This document shows, piece by piece, positions 12,601 through 23,098 of a stretch of DNA of 64,000 nucleotides. The DNA is from Acanthochlamys bracteata (lineage: Eukaryota > Streptophyta > Magnoliopsida > Pandanales > Velloziaceae), in assembly GCA_019914995.1 (NCBI GenBank), contig CM034138.1:2852001-2916000 (forward strand), given 5' to 3'. The notes beneath the pieces are model-generated. The model searched no databases. It worked only from the letters and a program-made list of their open reading frames with translations, and was not told the DNA's origin. Made by a program: the position numbers and the translations under genes. How positions within the stretch are numbered: position 1 is the first letter of the stretch; each line of letters opens with the position of its first letter.

Positions 12601-13179
12601 CTCAAACAACAACAACTAATAAACAGTTCGAACTAAATTGCCACACTTGGGTAATAAATTGAACTTCCGTTATTTTACAGAAATGTAACTTCCGTAGTGA
12701 AACCTGAAATCTCCAAACATAAAACAAAAGATGGAGTAACAAAATCCTAAGAACTAGTGATCTTAGCAGGTTTTAAACAAACTCAAATTGCATAGAAAAA
12801 TTATGAAGATCTGAGTCGTCTTATTAAATAAGAAACTAAATCCAACTACTTATCTGCTGCTAAAAAAAGGAGAAGAAGAACGAAAACAAAAGACACAGAG
12901 ATGGAAGAGGAAAGAGCTACAGCTTTCGATTCAACTTCAAACGCCAAATTCAACATCAGATCCAGATCTACTCGAATCACCAACAATCAAGCAAAAAACC
13001 AGAGCAAGCTATTACGAGTAGAAACAACCATAGAGACAGAGAAACAATACCTGTCCACCGACGACGGCAATAGACGGAAGAGAATCCCAGAGCGTTGGGA
13101 GAGCGCTTGTATCTCCATAGTCACCGAGAGCGGTACAAGCTCTCTGCAGCTTGTTCACTAGCGAGATCAAGTTCTCCAT
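6659..13179 (-). CDS. Dynamin-related protein, DRP1 class (DRP1A-like)
   Basis: Sixteen exons on the minus strand: 13179-13051, 12176-12113, 12030-11926, 11814-11713, 11350-11300, 11214-11153, 11045-10955, 10343-10279, 9721-9527, 9436-9317, 8867-8797, 8508-8283, 7705-7655, 7524-7296, 7037-6898, 6787-6659. All phases join to 609 aa; Arabidopsis DRP1A is 610. The large GTPase shows G1 GGQSSGKSS (41-49), G3 DLPG (141-144), G4 TKLD (210-213) and the VNRSQAD block near 240. A dynamin middle region and a GTPase effector domain follow (end ...EIDAVAWAK). There is no PH or proline-rich domain, as expected for DRP1. These proteins form membrane-constricting polymers at the cell plate and in clathrin-mediated endocytosis. 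The 5' leader has a CAA/GTT microsatellite and a GA tract (about 13226-13280). DRP1A is the best match, but other DRP1 members cannot be excluded. Confidence 0.96.
11434..11569. repeat. 68-bp tandem duplication in DRP1-like intron
   Basis: Two adjacent 68-bp copies, 11434-11501 and 11502-11569, differ at only about two positions (ACGAA/ACAAA and AACGG/AAAGG). The core GCAAGATAATATCATAAGCA is shared exactly. The duplication sits in the intron between exons 4 and 5. It looks recent and does not touch splice sites. Confidence 0.9.
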
Positions 13180-15106
13180 CACCCACTCTGTCTTTCTTAC
13201 TTCTCTCGATCGATTAAGCACCGACAACAACAACAACAACAGCAACACCGACAGAGAACAGAGAGCGAGAGAGAGAGAAAGAGTTGATCTGGGAAATTGA
13301 ACCGCGTCCTAGTTTGAAATGGAGACAGAGAGAGGCGAGCTAAGGAGACCTGACAATGGGGGTGAAGAGGCTTTACAGACAATGACACGAGAGCGTTTGT
13401 TGTGGGGGTACTTCGGTAAATAATCTGTCTTCGGTGTAGAGATTTCTGGAGTTCGTGTTTGAAATATTTGCGACTGAATTCGTAAAAATAAAAAATTAAA
13501 ATTAAAATTTTTAAAAAATAAAATAAAAATAAAATTTAGTATTTATATGTTAATAATTTTTTTAAAATATGTTAAAAATTAAAAAATTTAATTATATTAG
13601 AAAGTACGTAAATAAAAAAATTAAAATTAAAGTTCTGTATGTAGAAATAAAATTTTAAATTTTTTATGTAATTAAAATATGAACGGTTCGAAACTCAAAT
13701 TTTAAAAAAATATAATAAAATTATCATCGTTTGAAATACGAGCTAAGTTAACTAATTTTTTTTTCTTTAGATGATATTTTCTATTCTTATAAAAATTCTA
13801 GGACGATATAGTTTATTTATATGTTTTGAAATTTAGACTATTTAAGATACCCTAAAAATATTCAAAAATAAAAAATTAGAAAAAAAAAAGTAAAAATAGA
13901 GTGAAATGATGAACCAAATGAATCTTAAATTTGGTGACTAGTACAACATTTAACTTATCGAGCAAACAACATCTAGAGCAAGTACAAACAATCCATTTAT
14001 TAAACGAAGCCTTCCAAAAAAATGACAGTTATCGATTTCACATAAAAAAGATACATGATGCTATAGAACCTTTCTTATATACACATTTAACTTATGGTTA
14101 ATTGCTTCAAAAAGAAATCGATCATAGGCTTTTTATGGCTTTTCTCTACAATTAGAAAAACAATATTGCATTCTAAGGTACTCATCAGTGGTTCTTACAG
14201 TTGTGAGAGGCTTGCTTAAATTGGCCAATTTGTTATGGCTTGTTAGTGAAGTAAAGTGGCTATTAATGGAAATAAAAATAAAACACATAAAATAAAATTT
14301 AGAGTAAAGTTTTAATAAAATTAAAATTTGATATGAAAATAAAAATAAAATTCAAAATGATAATTGAAATATATAAAATAGTTTTAACTCAAATTTTGAA
14401 AGGAAAAAGTAAAGTTCCAAGAAATTAAAATATTTTCATAAATTTTTTCTACTAGATGAATTAGTTGATCAATAAAAATGACTTTCAGAAAGTAACCTGA
14501 TACTTTCTTCAAATCTTGCACACACAAAAGGAGAAATAACTCTTCAAATGTGTCTAAAGGATTGATCTGAAAGAGAAACGTTAAGATGGGGAGAGAATTA
14601 TCGCGTATTTTTATTTTTTAATAAAATTTAAAAATATTTTAAATTAGAAAAATAGAAAGTTTAGGTGAATAAATTTTATATGCATATTTTTATTTAGATA
14701 AAAAAGCAAGATCGTTTCTTGAAAAGCTCCAAACTAAATTTTTTATCAGAAAAATTTCTTACTTTAAACACTTCAAAATATCCCCACTGTTTTCTAAAAA
14801 ATGTGATGAGAAGTTAGTTTAGTTATTTGGGCATTTTAACAGATAATGTGCATTTCGGATAACCAACCTGTGCCTGTGAATCCATATAAGATAAAAGAGT
14901 TTTTTTAGTTTAAGTAGGTCAAAATTTGTTAGAAAAATGTGTAGTTTTACTGAGAAAAATAGTAGTCCTCATTTAAGGAACTTGAGTTGGAGTCCTAAAG
15001 AGAAATTTCTTTTAATATTATTTTTAAATTTATTTTAAGTGATGATCCCGTTTGAATTTGTGCGGTTGAACCGAAGTGCAAACCCTTGCAACCATGTTTT
15101 AATTAA

Positions 15107-15402
15107 GAGCGTATTTCAAATGCTCGTAATTTCACTTTTTTTGGCCAAATTTTGAGTTTCGAACAGTTACTATGTTTCAATTACACAAAAAATTCAGAAC
15201 TCCACTTCCACATGCGGAACTCCAGTTCCAACTTTCTTATTTATATATTTTTCAATATAATTATATCCTTCAATTTTCAACACATTTCTAAAATTTATTA
15301 AAACAAAAATACTGAACTCTACTTCCACTTTATTTTTTAAGAAACTCTATTTTCTACTTTTCACTTTCACGAAACTCAGTTACGAGCATTTGAAACACGC
15401 CC
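15107..15402. mobile_element. Tourist-like MITE (PIF/Harbinger type)
   Basis: This 296-bp non-coding element has good terminal inverted repeats. The left end is GAGCGTATTTCAAATGCTCG and the right end, reverse-complemented, is GGGCGTGTTTCAAATGCTCG: 18 of 20 match, and similarity continues inward. It is flanked by direct TAA repeats (15104-15106 and 15403-15405), the three-base target-site duplication typical of PIF/Harbinger and Tourist elements. No transposase is present, so it would need one in trans. Confidence 0.75.
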
Positions 15403-15411
15403 TAAAAATGT

Positions 15412-15600
15412 CAATGTATAATTTGACCCAAAAATATGATCCGAAATTGATCAATTTAATCAAAATTAGGGTTAGAAAATCTAATCCGTATAAATATATG
15501 AGTTAGATTAGGGTTGAACAAATTTGATCGGATTATTAAATAGGTCAACCCGGATTAATCCGAAATTGGCCCATAAATCCGAATTATCATATCTTGAATG
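15412..15600. repeat. Fragment related to the hAT-type MITE at 28.6-29.2 kb
   Basis: The end of this stretch (GGATTAATCCGAAATTGG then CATAAATCCGAATTATCA) parallels the right end of the 28649-29165 element (CGATCCGGAATCGATT, CATAAATCCATATTGTCA). Related words continue to about 16140 (GATCGATACAAATTTGATT, AAATTGGGTTACGATT). It has no intact inverted repeats and looks like a decayed copy. Confidence 0.45.
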
Positions 15601-16150
15601 AATAATATTTGATCTTTTCTTTCTGTATATTAAAATATTGACAATAAAAATAATCAAAAATAATAATTTAAATTATATAGTACTTATAATTAATCAGTAT
15701 TTTTATATTTTAGTAAAATAGTGTAAGATGAGAATTATAATATTATCGAAAGTATTACTATATAGGTGTTTCTATAATAACGAATTTGAATTTTGTATAA
15801 AAATTTTAACAAAATTTGTTAAATAGCTATATTTATCAAAATTTTTATCGAAATTTATTAGTATATATTTATAATTATAAAATTTTAATTATCATGACAT
15901 ATTTTTAAAAAAATAAAATAAAAAATAATTTTTTTGAATATTTTAAGGATCGATGAAGATATTAAAATATATACTTTTTCACGGAGATTCACTATATTTT
16001 ATTACTAAAAACATCGTGCACTTTTATTACAATTGATTTTATAATTTTATTAAATTTTAAAAATACAGAATTAAAAATTAATAATTTTAATTATTAATGA
16101 TCGATACAAATTTGATTCGTTTATTAATAAATTGGGTTACGATTTAATTA

Positions 16151-16413
16151 GCAGTGTTTGAAAATATTTATAAAATAATTTTTTTTTAAAATTTTTATTT
16201 TTTTGAAAATTTTTTTATATTAAAAAATAATTAAAATATATAATTAAAAATTTTCATAACGTAAATTTTTTTTACATTTTTAAATTTTTAAATAATTTTT
16301 TTAAATATTTATAAAATATATTTAATATAAAAATATTTTTTATTTTTTTAAAATAGTTATAATATATATATAATAAAAAAATACAGCGTCTGAAAAAGCA
16401 ATTCCAAACGTCC
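16151..16413. repeat. AT-rich terminal-inverted-repeat element upstream of WSD1-like gene
   Basis: The ends GCAGTGTTTGAAAATATTTA and, inverted, GGACGTTTGGAATTGCTTTT flank an A/T-only core. It ends about 140 bp before the WSD1-like ATG, so it may lie within the proximal promoter. Target-site duplications are not clear. Confidence 0.4.
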
Positions 16414-16552
16414 GCGAGTCTTCTTTCTCGCTTTTCCTCACGCAGACAACGACAACAAGCCCAGAAAAGACATAAATAAATAAAATCAGTACTATTTCAG
16501 TTTCATTGTGGGTCTTTGGTTCATTCCAAAATCATAAATATTTGTTTTAACC

Positions 16553-19500
16553 ATGAGTTCGGATACAGAATCAGCAGCACAGGCAGCGCCGAGAACGAGA
16601 GCGCTAACTGTGCGAACTAAGAAAGAACATGAAGAAGGAGAAGAAGAGAAGAACAAAGCGGAGAACTCCGGCGATGTTGAGATAACTACTACTTCGCCAG
16701 AGGTGGACAAAGAGGAAGAGCAGCCGTTGAGTCCGGCGGGGAGATTGTTCCATGAACCAAACACCAACTGTTACATCGTTGCGATGATGGGAGTTGATTG
16801 CCCTATCGATGTTGGTGTTATTAGGGAAGGACTTGAAGCAACACTCGTTCGCCATCCGCGATTCTCCAGTGCTCTGGTAAGCAATCCATCCAACAATCTC
16901 TGCATTGAAGATTCAAAACTCAACTTTCTCAGACTGTTGTTTGATTCATTTTTGAACAGTTTGCTTGATTGATTAATCAATTAATTTATCTCTTTTAATA
17001 GTTTCTTTTATAGATGCTCGATAATTTGATTAGTTTAGTAGCTCAAATCGACAGGGTGAAACAAAAATAATTGCTTATATTAAATAAAAATATTTTTAAA
17101 AATTATGTGGATGTGCTTGGGCAACGTGCATGGACTCTAACAAGCAGTGTTTATTGACAAACAAGCGAAGAATTTCATTCATTATTTCATGGTTGAAAAG
17201 CTACTAGCTAACACAATTGGTCCAGTTGTTTTATTGGTTTTCCCCTTTTTGTTAGAGTAAGCAGTTCTTTTTCTCGGTTGTTCCAACTAAAGAAAGGTTC
17301 GGTAGCGTTTATAAAAGTTTTTTATAGAGTAAAGAATTATTTTATTTTTAAAAAAAATTATTTTATTTTATAAAATATAAAAATTTTATTAAAATGAATA
17401 TAAAAAATATTTTTTTTAAAAGCACAGGCAAACTTTTGAAGTTCACTCAACAAGCCAGCGTACGTTTACGTCTCTTATAACTTTCTGATAGGGAAAAAAA
17501 CCTATGCATCTCAATCAACGTGTCTTCTTATGCCGGAGTTTCACTTCGAGCATATTTCAATTGCTTTGAAGTTTATTTTTTTCATTCAAATTTCAATTTT
17601 ATATATTATTATTATTATATTATAATTAGATTTTTATTGAGCTTTATATTTATTGAATTTATTTTTTAAATTTTATTTTTGTAAAATCTATTTTTATTAG
17701 ATCAATATAGTACGTAGATCAGTAAAATCCTAGGAATTCGAAATGAAGTGAGATGTTTATCTATTTAAAATATTGTTGTTAACAACTGGTGTTAACACTA
17801 ACAGGTATCAGAAGGAGGGAAGAAGCGGTGGGTTCACAAGACCGTTGACTTGAACCACCATGTAATCGTGCCCGATCTCTGCTTAAATAAAAGCCCAACA
17901 AACTCCACGAGCCCAGCCGACAAAATCGTAGAAGACTACGTGGCATCTCTGTCTAACGGGCCGGGTTTGGATCTTTCACGCCCGTTATGGGACCTACACG
18001 TGCTCAACGTTCCGACAACCACCGCCAGCGCTACGGCGGTGCTCCGCATGCATCACTCTCTCGGAGACGGTGTCTCTATCATGTCGCTACTCCTCGCTTG
18101 CACTCGCAAGACTTTGGACCCTGAGTCTCTTCCTACTCGACCACAATCCCACCGCAGAACGAAATCGCTACCATCGTTCCGGCCTTTGGCAATGCTGCTG
18201 ACATTGTGGGCGCTGGTCGTGCTGACGTGGAACTCGTTGGTTGATATCGCATTGTTTTTCGCAACGACATTGTTTCTGAAGGATACTAGGACGCCGTTCA
18301 TGGGTTCGAAGGGAGTTGAGCACCGCCCGAAGAGGTTTGTTTTCCGTTTAGTCAGTCTTGATGATATCAAGGACATCAAGAATGCCGTCAACTGCGTGAG
18401 TGATCTGTGCTTTTTCCTGTTGAATGTCGCTCTTGTATGATTAATTGTGTTAGTGCATATCTCAAAAATGATGATCATTATTCACTAACCAATCCACCAA
18501 TTTAGTTAAATTTTACATTTTGTTGATTGGACAGTGCTAATTATCTGAATACTCAAGCGATGCTGTCTGATTTTGCAGACTGTCAATGACGTGCTGGTAG
18601 GGGTTGCATCTGCCGGTCTCTCACGATATCTCAAACGAAAAAGTGGTAATTCTGGCACATCTGTATATGCAATAAGATGACATTTTGTAATCTTGCTTCA
18701 CGGCTGTTTTATCTTTCGGAATTGACAACACAGATGAGTTTAGCACCACAAAGAATAAGAGCTTTCCAAAAAACATAAAGATTAGATCAATCGTGCTTGT
18801 CAACCTAAGGTCGACTCCAGGAATTCAGGTATCTCCTCCAACTCGATGAAAGTGTACTTGCTATCTTCCTTCCTTTCTTCTGAATGTGATTGCCGAACTG
18901 TTTCTGGGATGTAGGAGTTGGCTGAGAAGATGGACAAGGATAAGGTTGCTGAGGCAAGATGGGGGAATTATTTTGGCTATGTCTTGCTGCCATTCCCAAT
19001 TGTCACTCATGGCGACCCTTTAGAATACGTTCGCCAGGGCAAGTCTATTGCAGACAGAAAGAAAAACTCGCTGGAGGCACTCTTCTCTTATTATGCAGCT
19101 TTATTCATTGTTAAGCTGTTTGGCATTAAGGTAAATATGATGGATCACTTCTTAAACTTCTATTTGTATCAACATCTACCTATAGCCTTCCATCACCACC
19201 AAAATAGTAAAAGCTAAAATCTAAGCGGCAATTGTTGTGTATCTTGTTATACGTTGAGGGATGGCAGCAAAGGAACAGCAAAACCTAAGAGAGCAGAGGA
19301 AGCTATAAGCAGAGGATTTGATTTCTTATCCTACTGTCATACATTGGTCTTCATACAAATAAGGTTGCAGCAAGAAGGGCAATATGCCTTCTTGGTGCCA
19401 ACACTCATTTAAATCCTGCCAAAAAGAGCCACTTGTTGGGTGGTGGCACTTGTGTTGGCAACAGATAGTAGCATTTGCTCCGCCGGTGGGCTGAAGGTAA

Positions 19501-20891
19501 GATCTGGGCTGGGTGTGGTTTCGTTGTGGATACCAAGGCCAGGATCGTGGATGTCAGAAATGCCTGTGCAAGATCAGGCATGCCTGGGTACTGATCGCTA
19601 GCGGCATTGGGTGCCTTGGCATGAATTGGGATGAATGCGACCAGCTGATCCTTAGCATCGGCCAGGGAAGCAATGGCATGGGCATTAATCTCGTTTGTAT
19701 CAGCAGTAAGTGCCAAGGCCTAACATGGGGTAAATGCACCCCATTTGATCCTGGGCAATAGTGAGGGCAAAGTATGCTATGTCCTGGGCAGTGGTCGCAT
19801 TTGTATCATATATTTTTAGGATATATGTTCTGAGTACTACTTTAAGTTTGCTTGTTACTATTTTTAGCATGGGGTATGGTAACTGGTCATACATGATGCA
19901 TTATGAAACGTCTTAGTTTCAAAATTGCAAATCCTAATCAAAAGAAGTAGATTCAGCAATTTGCTTTTCTAGATTTAGACTCAGATTAGATAAAAAGTTT
20001 GAACATTGTTTGATTACTGTTAGTTCATTACTCAAGGCATTTGCTTTCCTTCTGAACAATGCAAGTCTTCAAAGTTCCTTTGTTTTCAGAGCTTCTTAGT
20101 TTCTTACCATTTCACTTATTACAGGCTGCAGCTGTGCTGTGTTATAGAGTCTTCTGTCACTCTACCTTCTCTTTCTCAAATGTTGTTGGACCCGTTGAAG
20201 AAATTTCATTTTATGGTCACCCATTGCTGTACATTGCTCCGAGTGTGTATGGCCATCCCCACGTAAGTCTTCTCCATTATCTTCATAATGGATACAGTTT
20301 AATGATGAAAAAAGCTCGCTTAGTACTAGTAGTTCTTTTAATGCTTGAGATGTTCGGTATGTGACCTGTATAATATGATAAGCCAAGAAACAGCTTTTCC
20401 TTGCTTCTGTTTGTACCATAAAATGCTGTTCATAAGCCAGATAGTAGTGCATTTATATAGGCTGTTTTAGAAGTTAGTTTCCTCTTATGGAAATGGCATG
20501 TTTCTCTAGAAATAATTGAAATATATAGGATTGGCATTTTTATACTCAATTCCAGTCTCTTATCCGTCACATGACATTGGTGGCAGTTCTGGTTAACGAA
20601 AACTCTGATTATCTTGGTATGTCATGATTATGCTCGGTTCAGTTTGGCGGCTGTTTTAACTTGTCCATACAGCCTAAAGTTGAATTCTGATGAAAGTAAA
20701 TATCAAAGAAATAATTTGTTGTTGTTCTTGAGATTTTACAGGCCCTTACACTCCACTTCCTAAGTTTTGTAAATAAAATGGTGATGGTTTTAGCGGTTGA
20801 TGAACTGGCGATTCCTGATCCACACCAGCTTCTGGACGACTTTGCGGAGTCTCTCAGACTCATGAAAGATGCAGCAGATGAGAAATCTTAA
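16553..20891 (+). CDS. WSD1-type wax ester synthase / diacylglycerol acyltransferase
   Basis: Seven exons: 16553-16876, 17805-18395, 18579-18645, 18734-18828, 18915-19130, 20125-20262, 20742-20891 (TAA 20889-20891). All phases join to 526 aa. The acyltransferase motif HHxxxDG is present as HHSLGDG at residues 191-197 in exon 2. A hydrophobic stretch (about 235-260, LAMLLTLWALVVLTW onward) fits the membrane segment known in WSD1, and NVVGPVEEISFYGHP fits the conserved C-terminal core. Family members esterify fatty alcohols or diacylglycerol with acyl-CoA at the ER, making wax esters and some triacylglycerol. The first 60 or so residues are an extra acidic, low-complexity extension not usual in Arabidopsis WSD1 (about 480 aa); the ATG used is the first in frame. 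The substrate cannot be told from sequence. Intron 5 holds a GC-richer insert. Confidence 0.93.
19420..19800. repeat. GC-richer insert in WSD1-like intron 5, possibly a retroelement fragment
   Basis: This part of the intron is clearly less A/T-rich than the flanking intron sequence and contains dense GGC/GCC words. One plus-strand frame reads WAGCGFVVDTKARIVDV and, further on, AREAMAWAL, faintly like the RNase H-like domain carried by plant non-LTR elements. Stops interrupt it. Assignment is tentative. Confidence 0.3.
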
Positions 20892-23098
20892 GTTTCAGTT
20901 ATACAATTGAATATGATTCAAGACCCACTTCAGTACAAAATCTACTATACAGTTCTGTTTCAATTATTATGTGCATACTAGGAGAGCATGCGATATCATG
21001 TCTACCTACACCTGATTCGCTTTCTCTAGTCATAAAGTACCTGAGAAGACTCTCCAACAACAAACGGTGCTATCAAAAGCATCATCATGGAGAGCACACC
21101 ATTCTTTTTAAAATACCTTGATAGTATCTCTCTTTCTCTCTTTTATTGTTGTTAGTTTTTAATAAAGAACTGAATTTTGAGTTTCAGATTATAGTTTTCT
21201 TCTTCTTTATATAGATTTATTTATGAATTTCAGACCATACGACGCTTGTGTAAGCAACTAGACATTTCTGCACAGTTTGTATAGGCTTTCAGATTTTGTT
21301 GAACTTCAATGAGAGAACAGAACAACATTATTTCATCCAGTACTTCATTTCTTACTTCTGTCAATTTGTATCAGATTTTCTGCTGTAAAAATATCTGCTC
21401 AATGTATAGTCATATACAGAGTGCCCAGGGAGGAATTTCCTCTGTTAAATATATTCATTAGAATGGGTTCTTCTTCAGAAAATAATAATGTTGTTTTCCT
21501 TTAACAGTTGACAATGAGTTTATTAGCTGGTTTACTTAAGAAACACCCAAGCGGTATAATAAGTCAATCGATTCTTTTCACCTCATTGGTTATATATATG
21601 ATCATTATTAGCCATAATGACGTTTTTTTAGGTAAGACATGTCTTTAACATAATACTACCAACCTTCAATCTTTGCACACCTGAGGTGTTGTTCGGTGGT
21701 ACTTATTATTATTTATCAAAATTTTATTTATATTTATATTTTTTAATATTTTTTTATAATAATTTTTTTTAAAATTTAAAAATTAAAAAGTACAGATAAA
21801 TTATATATTATAGAAAACTATATGTATATAAATTTTTCTTATTTGTTTGAGCTAAAAAATATCAAATTTATTTTTAAAAAAACTTGAAAATAAGCATGTT
21901 TTTTAAAAGCTTTTTATTTTAAGCACTATCACTATTTATCATTACACGGTTTTTCAATAGAAATTACCAAGAAGTGAACTGGTTCACTACAAGAGAAAGA
22001 CATGAAAACTTAGCACTGTTCTTCAATTTTCCTAGGTAAGCAACGGTTACAGGAAGGTAGAGAAGAACATTGAACATAGTTAGATCAGCAATTAAAATTT
22101 CCTTCCAAGAGGCCGTGGGAAACTTAATTCCCTACAAACACTTATAGGGCTTATGTAAGTGAGTTTTTAAAAAAATTTTCATACAAATTGAGTAGAAACT
22201 AAATTATTAAAAATAAATATAAAAAATTATTCAAAAATGACTTTTTAATAAGAAAAAGTCACTAAACTAAACAAGCCAGAAAGATAGTAACCCTGTGCAT
22301 ACTACTTTACCTTAGGTGTGTTTTATTCGGTATGAATAATTTTTATGAAATTGAGTTTGATAAAATTGAGCTCGATAAAAAATAATTAGATATGAGTTTA
22401 ATATTTTTCAAAGTAAACTAAAATATAAAAATAAGTTCGAATTTAAAATCTGATAGAATAAAGTGAGTTTTGTTTAATTGAAACAAAAGTCGAGAGTACC
22501 AAAATGGTAAAAAGTGTGATTACATTAAGATAATTTTGAATTTTAGAAAGTAAGTTTAAAAATATAAATTAAAAATATTTAATAAAAAATAAAAATTTAT
22601 GTTAACTTTGTATTAATAGTAAATTTTAAATTAAAATTAAAAAAATTAAATAGAAAAATTTATTTAAAACTTCATATTTATTTTATATTAAATGAGTTTA
22701 AAAAAAATAAAATTTATGATGCAGAAAAATACGTCCTAAATTGAACGCTTCTGAATGTGTGGTTAAAGAATTTGTTCTCATTAAAACACATACTTTCCCT
22801 CCATGTTCAAATTTCAAAGTATAAGATTTACGTATGCTTTGAAAAACTTTTTCTCCGCTATGATAACCATTGTCTACAGAAAGATTACAGGAGACGTTTC
22901 AACTTCACTCACTCACCTTCCATCATTAGATTACAAAACAAAAAGAGAAAAAAAGAAATTCCTTCAACATTCCGCAACATCCCTTCTCACTAATTGTTCG
23001 ATCAAGACTCTTCAACTAATCATCATTGATCTTTTATCTTCAACTTGTTTTCTCATTCACCTGCTGAATCTGGTGTTTCAGTTAGTTCAATCAATTCC
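20892..23098. other. Intergenic region between WSD1-like and cytochrome b561 genes
   Basis: The WSD1-like 3' UTR and downstream sequence run to about 21660. AT-rich blocks follow at about 21690-21930, with a MITE-like element at 22315-22736. A pyrimidine-rich leader precedes the next ATG at 23099. No additional gene is seen. Confidence 0.6.
22315..22736. mobile_element. Probable Tourist-like MITE
   Basis: An AT-rich element starts GGTGTGTTTTATTCGG after TTA (22312-22314) and ends, reverse-complemented, GGACGTATTTTTCTGC next to TAA (22737-22739). The terminal repeats are imperfect and the flanking triplets are TTA and TAA rather than an exact direct repeat. The internal sequence resembles blocks near 1.7-1.97 kb and 49.9-50.2 kb. 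Confidence 0.4.

Larger units (their letters stand above)
13180..16552. other. Intergenic region: divergent promoters plus MITE remnants
   Basis: This separates the 5' ends of the DRP1-like (-) and WSD1-like (+) genes. About 13180-13450 is DRP1-like leader and promoter. About 13455-13745 is an AT-rich block bounded by GTGTTTGAAATATT and, inverted, CGTATTTCAAACG, so it is probably another MITE. A Tourist-like element lies at 15107-15402, a fragment related to the hAT-type MITE from about 15412 to 15600, and an AT-rich inverted-repeat element at 16151-16413. No coding potential was recognised. Confidence 0.6.

Noticed and set aside
19405..19716. Minus-strand frame of 103 codons in the WSD1-like intron
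   Set aside because: It is composition-driven in the GC-richer insert and matched no family I know. The insert itself is kept as a finding.
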